From Alphaproteobacteria bacterium (GTDB lineage Bacteria; Pseudomonadota; Alphaproteobacteria; Micavibrionales; UBA2020), in NCBI GenBank assembly GCA_020853455.1, contig JADYYV010000051.1, positions 1 to 7,217 on the forward strand: 7,217 nt of DNA, read 5' to 3'. The notes below the pieces were generated by a model, which was not told the origin of the DNA, ran no database searches, and saw only the letters and a program-made list of their open reading frames with translations. The position numbers and the translations under genes were made by a program. Positions 1-6,153 of the stretch are shown one piece after another (within the stretch, counting starts at the first letter, position 1; each line of letters opens with the position of its first letter).

Positions 1-291
1 AAGCCGGCGGGTCTGGAGGCCTTATCACTGGTAAGCGGCGGCGGCGAGGCTATCAGGCTCGATCATGAAGGCAAGGTGACTGATGAACGCACCTATGTCT
101 ATCAGGAATTCCGCGACCAGAAGGCGGCGTTCTTTATCTCCAAGCTGAAACAGGGCAAGCATTTGCTGCGCTATGAATTGCGGGCGGAAATCCCGGGTGA
201 ATTCCATGCCATGCCGGATCAGGCGCATGCGATGTATGTGCCCGAAATCCGCGCGAACAGCGACGAGGCGCGCTTTACGGTGACGGATTAA
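1..291 (+). CDS. Bacterial alpha-2-macroglobulin family protein, C-terminal fragment
   Basis: This is the last 96 codons of a much larger gene that enters from the left edge in frame 1 and ends at TAA (289-291). Bacterial alpha-2-macroglobulins are large envelope proteins, usually periplasmic lipoproteins, thought to trap foreign proteases. Seen: PAGLE near residues 2-6, then a stretch with VYQEFRDQKAAFF, LLRYELRAEIPGEFH and MYVPEIRA. In the family's final domain these correspond to the usual 'LPAGLE', 'RDDR..AF', 'Y.(V/L)RA..PG.F..P' and 'MY.PE..' signatures. The thioester region and N-terminus lie outside the window. A GTG at 76 is in frame but cuts into the domain, so it is not taken as a start. 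The gene converges on the sugar kinase gene. In many proteobacteria pbpC (penicillin-binding protein 1C) follows this gene, but no such gene follows on this strand within the window. Confidence 0.85.
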   Translation, partial: KPAGLEALSLVSGGGEAIRLDHEGKVTDERTYVYQEFRDQKAAFFISKLKQGKHLLRYELRAEIPGEFHAMPDQAHAMYVPEIRANSDEARFTVTD

Positions 292-294
292 GGC

Positions 295-1287
295 TCAGCG
301 GCCCCAGAGCCATGCCGCACCGCGCACGCCCGATGAATCGCCGTGGCGGTTGGGCAGCAGCGGCGTCTTGACGGTGTCGGAAAACACGTATTTTTTCCAC
401 GCCGCCGGAACGTCCTTGTAAAGCGCGTTCACGTTGCTCATCCCGCCGCCCAGCACGATCACATCGGGGTCGAGGATATTGATGACCTGCGCCAATGCGC
501 GCGCAAGGCGGTCAACATAACGGTCGAGCGCGGCGGTCGATTTCGGTTCTTTTTCCTTGGTCTGCGCGATGATGTCGTGCGTCGACATATCTTCGCTTGT
601 CACGCGTTTATAATCGTTCTTGAAACCCGTGCCGGAAATCCATGTCTCCAGACAGCCGCGCCGACCGCAATAGCACAGCGGCCCCGGGAATTCGGCACCT
701 GCTTCGTCGGTGAAATAAAGGTCTTTCAGCGTATCGGTCACGGGATATGCCTCGAAGCGCGAAAACTGCGCCGCGTTATCCGGCATGACGACGCGCGGAT
801 AGGGCAGCGGGTTATGCCCCCATTCGCCGCCAATCGAATTGACGCCGCGATGCGCAAGCCCGTCGATGGCGACGCCGCCGCCGCAGCCGGTGCCGATGAT
901 GACGCCGAATACAACCTTTTTTCCTTCGGCCGCGCCGTCCGTCGCCTCCGACACCGCAAAGCAGTTCGCGTCGTTTTCCATGCGCACTTCGCGGCCCAAT
1001 GCCTTCGACATGTCTTTCTGGAACGGCTGGCCGTTCATCCATGTGGAATTGGAATTCTTGATAAGCCCTGTTTCGGGGATGATCGTGCCGGGAATGGCGA
1101 CGCCGACCGTGCCGGTCTTTTTCAGCGACGCCTCCGCCCCGCGCACAAGGTCGCACAGCGATTTGACGGTGTTCATGTAATCGCCGCGTGCGGTCGGGAT
1201 GCGCTGGCGGTAGATTTCCTTGCCGTTTTTTGCGTCGAGACAGACGATTTCCGTTTTGGTGCCGCCGAAATCGATGCCGATGCGCAT
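295..1287 (-). CDS. mak: ROK-family manno/fructokinase (Mak-like)
   Basis: This is a cytoplasmic ATP-dependent hexokinase of the ROK family, most like E. coli Mak, which phosphorylates fructose and mannose at C6. Seen, numbering from the ATG at 1287: N-terminal phosphate loop DFGGTKTE (6-13), sugar contacts NSNSTW (78-83), catalytic base D106 in ENDANC, ATP loop IGTGCGGG (131-138), EWGH with zinc-ligand H158, CxCGxxGC (205-212) completing the zinc site, LDPDVIVLGGGMSN (272-285) and the C-terminal HGDSSGVRGAAWLW. At 330 residues it is longer than the roughly 300 of E. coli Mak. The extra length lies mainly between H158 and C205. The start is ambiguous. ATG 1287 gives the classic MRIGID opening, while GTG 1296 overlaps the cupin stop as GTGA and has a weak purine-rich AGAAG at better spacing. 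The gene is cotranscribed with the upstream cupin. Glucokinase or another hexokinase specificity cannot be excluded. Confidence 0.88.
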   Translation of the reverse strand: MRIGIDFGGTKTEIVCLDAKNGKEIYRQRIPTARGDYMNTVKSLCDLVRGAEASLKKTGTVGVAIPGTIIPETGLIKNSNSTWMNGQPFQKDMSKALGREVRMENDANCFAVSEATDGAAEGKKVVFGVIIGTGCGGGVAIDGLAHRGVNSIGGEWGHNPLPYPRVVMPDNAAQFSRFEAYPVTDTLKDLYFTDEAGAEFPGPLCYCGRRGCLETWISGTGFKNDYKRVTSEDMSTHDIIAQTKEKEPKSTAALDRYVDRLARALAQVINILDPDVIVLGGGMSNVNALYKDVPAAWKKYVFSDTVKTPLLPNRHGDSSGVRGAAWLWGR

Positions 1288-1292
1288 GGCTG

Positions 1293-1763
1293 TCACGCTT
1301 TCTTCTTCAGTTCCGTCAGAATTTGTTGATAGACGGCAAGGCTGCTGGCGGCGCGGGGATCGTCCGCCGTGCCGCGGCCATAGGCGTCCATGTAGCGCGC
1401 GATGTCTTCCTCACGGCAGATGCCGGCCTGTATTTCGCGCACGATGCAGCTGTCCTTGCCCAAATTCGCCATACAGTGGACGGCGCGAAGCGGAATACGT
1501 ACCTCGTCGCCCTTTGTCAGCTCCAGCCGTTTTCCGTCAAGCACGACGGTCAGCACGCCCTGCTTGACCATCCAATGCTCGCGCCGGTGTTCGTGGCTTT
1601 GCAGCGACAAAATCTGGCCGGGACTGACGATGATTTCTTTTTCGCAATATTCCTCGCCGTCATTTTTGCCGACGGCGACGACGGTGTGGCTGCCCCAGGG
1701 GCGGGTATCGGTATCGCCGACGGCATAGGCGGCGCCGGGCGCGGAGGTGTTTTTATTTGTCAT
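1293..1763 (-). CDS. Stand-alone type II phosphomannose isomerase-like cupin
   Basis: A 156-residue single-domain cupin that resembles the C-terminal isomerase domain of the bifunctional ManC/AlgA enzymes but lacks their nucleotidyltransferase domain. Seen: RPWGSH (21-26), KEIIVSPGQILSLQSHEHR (42-60) leading into EHW. Metal-ligand candidates are H57, H59 and E62 or H63 in cupin motif 1, then G85, P91, H96 and N100 in motif 2, and a C-terminal EEDIARYMDAYGR segment as in AlgA. The likely reaction is mannose-6-phosphate to fructose-6-phosphate in the cytoplasm. It could instead be a sugar-binding cupin without activity. The ATG at 1763 is the only start codon before the conserved RPWG segment. 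It has no Shine-Dalgarno sequence and follows a TATAAT by six bases, which suggests a leaderless transcript. It lies 27 bases after trpA and is followed directly by the hexokinase gene, which fits a mannose/fructose entry module. Confidence 0.8.
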   Translation of the reverse strand: MTNKNTSAPGAAYAVGDTDTRPWGSHTVVAVGKNDGEEYCEKEIIVSPGQILSLQSHEHRREHWMVKQGVLTVVLDGKRLELTKGDEVRIPLRAVHCMANLGKDSCIVREIQAGICREEDIARYMDAYGRGTADDPRAASSLAVYQQILTELKKKA

Positions 1764-1769
1764 GCGGCG

Positions 1770-1798
1770 ATTATAGGCGGGATCGGCGCGTCAGGCAA
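1770..1798 (-). promoter_or_regulatory. Putative sigma-70-type promoter for cupin-mak, leaderless
   Basis: Read on the minus strand, TTGCCT (1798-1793) is followed by a 17-base spacer and a perfect TATAAT (1775-1770). The -35 box matches TTGACA at four of six positions and overlaps the last codon and stop codon of trpA. Only six bases (CGCCGC) separate the -10 box from the cupin ATG, so initiation at the usual distance would fall on or next to the A of the start codon. No ribosome-binding site could fit. The placement in the one real gap of the operon supports function. It is a prediction from sequence only. Confidence 0.6.
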
Positions 1799-2558
1799 GC
1801 AGCGCGCGCACCCGCACCTCGACCGCAGCCGCCGCATTCGCCGGATTTTCCTCGATAATCTTCACAAGCGCGGATCCCACGACGATGCCGTCGGCCTTGC
1901 CGGACAAAGCCCTGACATGTTCCGGCGTCGAAATGCCGAATCCGATGGCGACGGGGTTTTTCAGCTCCGTCTTCAGCGCCGCGATTTTCTGTTCCAGCTG
2001 CTGCGGCAGCGCGCTTTGCGCGCCGGTCACGCCTTCGCGCGACACGTAATAGACAAAACCGCTGGAATAATCATCGACCAGCTTTAAACGCTCTCTGGTC
2101 GTTGTGGGCGAGCAAAGGAAGACGGTTTCAAATCCGTGTTTTTTCGCGGCGGCGCGGTAATCGCCGGCTTCCTCGGGCGGCAAATCGACGATCAATGCGC
2201 CCTGCGCGCCGGCCTTCAGCGCGGCGGTGATAAACGCCTCATAGCCCATCATATAAATCGGGTTAAGGTAGGAAAACAGGCAGATCGGCATTTTGATGCC
2301 GTTTGCGCGCAGTTTTTTGACCAGTTCCAGCACGCCGTTCAGCGTCGCGCCCGCCGCCAGCGCGCGTTCCGCCGCCTTCTGTACCGTCACGCCATCGGCG
2401 ACGGGGTCGGAAAACGGCACGCCCAGTTCAAGCGCGGTTGCGCCCGCCCGTTCCAGCGCGGCCACGATTTTTTCGGTTTCCGCCATATTCGGGTCGCCCG
2501 CCATGACGAAGGGGATAAAGGCGGATTTTCCGGTGCTTAATGCGTTGCGCAGGCTCAT
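1791..2558 (-). CDS. trpA: Tryptophan synthase alpha subunit
   Basis: TrpA cleaves indole-3-glycerol phosphate to indole and glyceraldehyde-3-phosphate and passes indole through a tunnel to TrpB in the alpha2beta2 complex. Seen in 255 residues, near the usual family length: FIPFVMAGDP (14-23), LELGVPFSDPVADG (43-56) with the catalytic pair E44 and D55 (E49 and D60 in the Salmonella enzyme), PICLFSYLNPIY, the GALIVDLPPEE strand, VSREGVTGA with the loop-6 threonine, IGFGIS, and the phosphate-binding VVGSALVKIIEE near the C-terminus. The ATG at 2558 overlaps the trpB stop as ATGA. A GGAG Shine-Dalgarno (2566-2569) lies seven bases upstream. One oddity is V57 after ADG, where most TrpA proteins have proline. 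It is the last trp gene of the operon and its 3' end carries the -35 box for the downstream cupin. Confidence 0.97.
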   Translation of the reverse strand: MSLRNALSTGKSAFIPFVMAGDPNMAETEKIVAALERAGATALELGVPFSDPVADGVTVQKAAERALAAGATLNGVLELVKKLRANGIKMPICLFSYLNPIYMMGYEAFITAALKAGAQGALIVDLPPEEAGDYRAAAKKHGFETVFLCSPTTTRERLKLVDDYSSGFVYYVSREGVTGAQSALPQQLEQKIAALKTELKNPVAIGFGISTPEHVRALSGKADGIVVGSALVKIIEENPANAAAAVEVRVRALLA

Positions 2559-3763
2559 TTGCGGGCTCCGTCGTATTTCTGGATGATGCCGATATCCTTG
2601 TCGCCACGGCCGGACAGGTTGACGATGATCGTTTTTCCTTTCATGGCGGGCGCGAATTTTATTGTGTAAGCGATGGCGTGCGAGCTTTCGAGCGCGGGAA
2701 TGATGCCTTCGGTGCGCGCCAGCAGGTGGAAGGCGGCGACGGCTTCATCGTCATTCACGTTGGTATAGGTCGCGCGTTTCAGGTCGTGCAGCCACGCATG
2801 TTCGGGGCCGACGCCGGTGTAATCCAGCCCTGCGGAAACGCTGTGCGTGGGCGATGCCTGTCCGTCGTTGTCTTGCAGGATATACGTCTTCATGCCCTGA
2901 AAAATCCCGGGCTTGCCGCCCGCGAAACGCGCTGCGTGTTCGCCCGCCGCAATCGCCGTGCCGCCGGCCTCCACGCCGATCAGCGCGACATCCTTGTCAT
3001 TCACAAAACCGGAAAAAATGCCAATCGCGTTGCTGCCGCCGCCGACGCAGGCGATGACGGTATCCGGCAGCTTTCCTTCCTGCGCCAGAATCTGTTCGCG
3101 CGCCTCCCGCCCGATGACGGACTGGAAGTCGCGCACCATGCGGGGATAGGGATGGGGCCCAAGGGCGGATCCCAGCAGGTAATGGGTATCCGCGATATTG
3201 CCGACCCAGTCGCGCATCGCTTCGCTTACGGCATCCTTCAGCGTGCGGGAACCGGCATTGACGGCCACCACATCCGCGCCCAGCAGGCGCATGCGGAACA
3301 CGTTCATTTCCTGCCGCGCCATATCCTCCGCGCCCATATAAACGACGCATTTCATGCCGAATTGCGCGGCGGCGGTGGCGGTTGCGACGCCGTGCTGGCC
3401 CGCGCCGGTTTCGGCGATGATGCGCGTCTTGCCCATGTGCCGCGCCAGCAGGATCTGGCCGATAGCGTTGTTGATTTTATGCGCGCCGGTATGCGCGAGG
3501 TCTTCGCGTTTCAGGTAAATCTTCGCGCCGCCCAGCTTTTCGGTCAGGCGCGACGCATATTGCAGCGGCGTTTCGCGCCCCACAAAATTTGTCAGCATCG
3601 ATTCAAATTCGCGCCAGAATTCCGGTTGCGCCGATAGTTCCGCATAGGCCTGTTCCAGCTGCAGCAGCGGCGCCATCAGCGTATCGGGCACGAAGCGCCC
3701 GCCGTAATCGCCGAAATAGCCGCGATCATCGGGACTGTTGCTGTTATGCGTTTTGGGCTGCAT
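2555..3763 (-). CDS. trpB: Tryptophan synthase beta subunit
   Basis: TrpB is the PLP enzyme that condenses indole with L-serine to give L-tryptophan. Seen in 402 residues, a normal length: GYFGDYGGRFVPDTLM (15-30), GRETPLQ, KREDLAHTGAHKIN with the Schiff-base lysine K96, ETGAGQHG (118-125) with the catalytic glutamate E118, GSALGPHPYP, the PLP phosphate loop GGGSNAIG (241-248), SAGLDYTGVGPEH (310-322), and NLSGRGDKD (382-390) contacting the PLP ring. This is the classic TrpB1 type. The start is the ATG at 3763, with AAAGGA (3776-3771) seven bases upstream. The reading frame stays open further upstream to 4030, but that part is out-of-frame trpF and is not TrpB-like. The gene overlaps trpF by 20 bases, so its ribosome-binding site lies within the trpF coding sequence. 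It overlaps trpA by four bases. Confidence 0.98.
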   Translation of the reverse strand: MQPKTHNSNSPDDRGYFGDYGGRFVPDTLMAPLLQLEQAYAELSAQPEFWREFESMLTNFVGRETPLQYASRLTEKLGGAKIYLKREDLAHTGAHKINNAIGQILLARHMGKTRIIAETGAGQHGVATATAAAQFGMKCVVYMGAEDMARQEMNVFRMRLLGADVVAVNAGSRTLKDAVSEAMRDWVGNIADTHYLLGSALGPHPYPRMVRDFQSVIGREAREQILAQEGKLPDTVIACVGGGSNAIGIFSGFVNDKDVALIGVEAGGTAIAAGEHAARFAGGKPGIFQGMKTYILQDNDGQASPTHSVSAGLDYTGVGPEHAWLHDLKRATYTNVNDDEAVAAFHLLARTEGIIPALESSHAIAYTIKFAPAMKGKTIIVNLSGRGDKDIGIIQKYDGARK

Positions 3764-4388
3764 GGGTGCTTCCTTTGATATGGGCGAAAAGCGCCTGTAA
3801 CTTCGCGTGATCCTTGATGCCGGGCGCGGCTTCCACGCCGCTCGACAGGTCGAGCGCGTAGGGACGGGTTTGCGCATGGGCTGCATTGATATTATCGGGG
3901 CCAAGCCCGCCCGCAACGATGACGGGCATGCCAAAAGCCGCCGCCTTCTGCGCCAGCGACCAGTCGCCGGTATGCCCCGTGCCGCCATATTCATTTCCGA
4001 CGGCCGCATCCAGCAGGATGAAATCGGCAAGGCCTTTATAATCCGCTATGGCGCGCAGGTCCGCTTCGGTTTTGGGGCGCAGCGCCTTGATGACGATGCC
4101 CGTAAACGCGGCGCGCAGGCGGCGCAGGTCATCGGGCGTTTCGTCGCCATGCAGCTGGAGGCCTTTTAATCCCGCATCTTTCGCGATGGCAATCGCCTCG
4201 TCCGTCTGGTTGACGAACACGCCGACGGGCTGTGCCGCGGGTAGCGCGGCGATAATGCTTTTCGCGTCCCGCGCCGTGATAAACCGTTTCGATTTCGGGT
4301 AAAAAATAAAGCCCAGCGCCCATGCGCCGAGGTCATGCGCGATTTTTGCGTCTTCGGCGCGCGTCAACCCGCAGATTTTCACGCGCAT
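3744..4388 (-). CDS. trpF: Phosphoribosylanthranilate isomerase
   Basis: TrpF converts N-(5-phosphoribosyl)anthranilate to CdRP by an Amadori rearrangement on a TIM barrel. Seen in 214 residues, typical for monofunctional TrpF: KICGLTR (4-10) with the general base C6, GFIFYPKSKR (26-35), PVGVFVN (54-60), LQLHGDE (77-83), the general acid D127 in FILLDA, YGGTGHTGDW (134-143), VIVAGGL and LDLSSGVE with the phosphate-binding turn. The enzyme is a separate gene, not fused to trpC as in enteric bacteria. The ATG at 4388 has a strong AGGAG (4397-4401) eight bases upstream. The coding sequence overlaps trpC by 10 bases at its start and trpB by 20 bases at its end. Confidence 0.97.
   Translation of the reverse strand: MRVKICGLTRAEDAKIAHDLGAWALGFIFYPKSKRFITARDAKSIIAALPAAQPVGVFVNQTDEAIAIAKDAGLKGLQLHGDETPDDLRRLRAAFTGIVIKALRPKTEADLRAIADYKGLADFILLDAAVGNEYGGTGHTGDWSLAQKAAAFGMPVIVAGGLGPDNINAAHAQTRPYALDLSSGVEAAPGIKDHAKLQALFAHIKGSTHAAQNA
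3771..3776 (-). promoter_or_regulatory. Ribosome-binding site of trpB
   Basis: AAAGGA on the minus strand, seven bases before ATG 3763. It decides the trpB start against an in-frame extension running to 4030. It lies inside the 3' end of trpF, so trpB initiation is exposed to ribosomes finishing trpF. Confidence 0.8.
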
Positions 4389-5170
4389 TTCAGCTGCTCC
4401 TGCAAATCGCGCAGCGCGGCGCCGGGCTGGGCTTTGCGCATGAACGACGTTCCCATCAGGAAACCGTCATAGCCGCGCGATTTCATGTCGCGCAGGTCGT
4501 CCGCCGTGGAAAGCCCGCTTTCGCAGATGAAAACCGCGTCCTTCGGCTTGCGCGCGGCCAGTTCGCGGCCGATGCCAAGATCGGTTTTCAGCGTTTTCAG
4601 GTTGCGGTTGTTGACCCCGATAAACGTCGCGCCCAGCTCGATCGCGGCGTCCAGTTCTGCGCCGTCATGCACCTCGACCAGCGCGGCAAGCCCCAATCCC
4701 TTGGCAGCTTCGAACAGTTCTTTGGTGACGGCGGGCGGCGTCATCGCAACGATAATCAGGATGGCGTCCGCGCCATAGGCTTTCGCTTCGTACAGCTGGT
4801 AGGGGTCGACCATGAAATCCTTGCGCAGCAGCAGCGCCTTGGGGTGCTTGTCGCGCACGGCCTGCAGATAGCCAAGATCGCCCTTGAAAAACTGCGGCTC
4901 GGTCAGGATCGACAGCATGGTGGCGCCCGACGCCAGATAGCCGTCGGCAATCGCAACAGGATCGCCCGCTGCGATATCGCCCTCCGACGGGCTCGCGAAT
5001 TTGATTTCGGCGATGACGTTGTATGCGTCGTGCTGGAACGCCTTCAATACATTGCCGGGCTGGCGGGAGAAATAGGGGCTGCGCTCCAGATCCGACACCA
5101 TGACTTCGCCGCGCGCGCGGGATACGCGGTCGATGGTGATGTCGTGGATTTTCTGCAGGAAGCCGGTCAT
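4379..5170 (-). CDS. trpC: Indole-3-glycerol phosphate synthase
   Basis: TrpC closes the indole ring, turning CdRP into indole-3-glycerol phosphate with loss of CO2. Seen in 263 residues, normal for the family: N-terminal helical segment, then VIAEIKFASPSEGDI with E55 and K57, LSILTEPQFFKGDLGYL (86-102), LLRKDFMVDPYQ with the general acid K117, ILIIVAMTP, LVEVHD with E166, IGVNNRNL with N187, and ICESGL with E217 and S218 in the phosphate site. These match the catalytic set known from the Sulfolobus enzyme (E51, K53, K110, E159, N180, E210). The ATG at 5170 overlaps the trpD stop as ATGA, with a modest AAGGG (5177-5181) six bases upstream. It overlaps trpF by 10 bases. Confidence 0.97.
   Translation of the reverse strand: MTGFLQKIHDITIDRVSRARGEVMVSDLERSPYFSRQPGNVLKAFQHDAYNVIAEIKFASPSEGDIAAGDPVAIADGYLASGATMLSILTEPQFFKGDLGYLQAVRDKHPKALLLRKDFMVDPYQLYEAKAYGADAILIIVAMTPPAVTKELFEAAKGLGLAALVEVHDGAELDAAIELGATFIGVNNRNLKTLKTDLGIGRELAARKPKDAVFICESGLSTADDLRDMKSRGYDGFLMGTSFMRKAQPGAALRDLQEQLKCA
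4397..4401 (-). promoter_or_regulatory. Ribosome-binding site of trpF
   Basis: AGGAG on the minus strand, eight bases before ATG 4388 and inside the 3' end of trpC. It is one of the better Shine-Dalgarno matches in the operon and supports the trpF start. Confidence 0.75.
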
Positions 5171-6153
5171 GCCGCACCCTTCATGGCTTGGAGTTTTTTC
5201 AGGGCGAGGCCGCCCGAGATGATTTCTTTCGCGCGCGCCACGCCCGCTTTCAGGTCGGGGTCTTTGCCGGCGGTCATGAACGCGGCGGCGGCGTTCAGGC
5301 AGATGATATCGTGCGGCGCGCCGGCTTCGCCTTCGAAAACGGCGGTGATGATTTTGGCGTTCTGTTCAGCCGTGCCGCCCTGCAGTTTTTCAAGCGGCGT
5401 GGTTTCAAGCCCGGCGTCTTCGGGGCAGACCAGCATTTCCTCCACTTTACCTTCCTTCACGCGAATGATCTGCGTGAGGTCGGAGAGCGAGATTTCATCA
5501 AGCCCGTCCATGCTGTGGACGATCATCATATCCTGCCGGCCAAGACGCTTGCCGGCATCGGCCACCTGCGGCTGGAAACCATAAACCCCCATCACCTGGC
5601 GCGCGGTGCGGGCCGGGTTGCAAAGCGGGCCGAGCAGGTTGAGAAAGGTCGGGCGGCCCAGCGCCTTGCGCACGGGTGCGAGGCTGGCTAGCGCCGGATG
5701 GAAAGCGGGAGCGGAAACGAAGCAAAGGTTGTGCTTCTGGTGCTGGATTTTCGCCATCGCGGGGTTGGTCGCAACCGAAATTTTTAGGGCGGCGAGTACA
5801 TCGCTCGAGCCGCTGACGCCCGATACGGCGCGGTTGCCGTGCTTGATGACCGACACGCCCGCAGCCGCCACGACGAAGGCGACGGCGGTCGAGATATTGA
5901 AGGTTTTCACGTTTGATTTGCTTTTGTCGCCGCCGGTGCCGCAGACGTCGATGCCTTTTAAATCGAGCGGCACGACGCGCAGCATCAGGGCGCGGGCGCA
6001 GGATGCCAGCATTTCGCCGGTAATGTCCTCGTCCTTCACATTTTGCAGGATGCGCGCCTTGCCGTCGGCGGGGAATCCGTCGTCGCAGAGCTTGCCCATG
6101 ACCTCGGCCCATTTTTTATCGACTTCGTCGGCGTGGTTCTGCTTGGGTTTCAT
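5167..6153 (-). CDS. trpD: Anthranilate phosphoribosyltransferase
   Basis: TrpD joins anthranilate to PRPP to give phosphoribosylanthranilate. Seen in 328 residues: the PRPP loop starting GTGGDKSKSNVK and running into TFNIST (72-89), KHGNRAVSGVSGSSDVL (104-120), the anthranilate-side FHPALA (151-156), NLLGPLCNPAR (172-182), and the metal-binding acidic pair D219 and E220 in GLDEIS. It is a separate gene, not fused to trpG as in enteric bacteria. Two points are unusual. The segment between GTGGD and TFNIST is about four residues longer than in most TrpD proteins. The N-terminal helical region (1-65) lacks the familiar 'GE....Q..AFL.ALR.KGE' pattern. The ATG at 6153 overlaps the trpE(G) stop as ATGA. 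Its Shine-Dalgarno is weak (GGGA, five bases upstream), which suggests coupling to trpE(G) translation. Nucleoside phosphorylases share the fold but not these TrpD signatures. Confidence 0.95.
   Translation of the reverse strand: MKPKQNHADEVDKKWAEVMGKLCDDGFPADGKARILQNVKDEDITGEMLASCARALMLRVVPLDLKGIDVCGTGGDKSKSNVKTFNISTAVAFVVAAAGVSVIKHGNRAVSGVSGSSDVLAALKISVATNPAMAKIQHQKHNLCFVSAPAFHPALASLAPVRKALGRPTFLNLLGPLCNPARTARQVMGVYGFQPQVADAGKRLGRQDMMIVHSMDGLDEISLSDLTQIIRVKEGKVEEMLVCPEDAGLETTPLEKLQGGTAEQNAKIITAVFEGEAGAPHDIICLNAAAAFMTAGKDPDLKAGVARAKEIISGGLALKKLQAMKGAA

Noticed and set aside
25..228. Minus-strand open frame of 67 codons opposite the alpha-2-macroglobulin end
   Set aside because: The plus-strand frame carries clear family signatures and this one has none.
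292..311. Short inverted repeat GGCTC/GAGCC with a 10-base loop at the end of mak
   Set aside because: Only five pairs, inside coding sequence and without a T-run, so it is not a convincing terminator.
609..614. TATAAT on the plus strand inside mak, possible antisense promoter
   Set aside because: No -35-like hexamer occurs at 16 to 18 bases upstream.
1764..1790. Terminator between trpA and the cupin gene
   Set aside because: Only a four-base inverted match (CGAT/ATCG) is present and there is no T-run. The region is better explained as a promoter.
343..2087. Plus-strand open frames of 328 and 299 codons opposite mak, the cupin and trpA
   Set aside because: Both are antisense shadows rich in Arg, Ala and Asp, with no recognisable protein features.
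2540..3637. Plus-strand open frame of 365 codons opposite trpB
   Set aside because: Antisense shadow of trpB with no family motif. The opposite strand carries a full set of TrpB catalytic motifs.
3764..4030. Possible 89-residue N-terminal extension of TrpB
   Set aside because: It is trpF read out of frame with no TrpB similarity. The ATG at 3763 has a good Shine-Dalgarno sequence and gives the normal TrpB length.
4037..4042. TATAAT on the plus strand inside trpF, possible antisense promoter
   Set aside because: The sequence at the -35 distance does not resemble TTGACA.
4322..5584. Plus-strand open frame of 420 codons opposite trpC, trpF and trpD
   Set aside because: It is antisense to well-identified genes, has an arginine-rich low-complexity composition and no recognisable domain. 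GC-rich codon use commonly leaves such antisense frames open.
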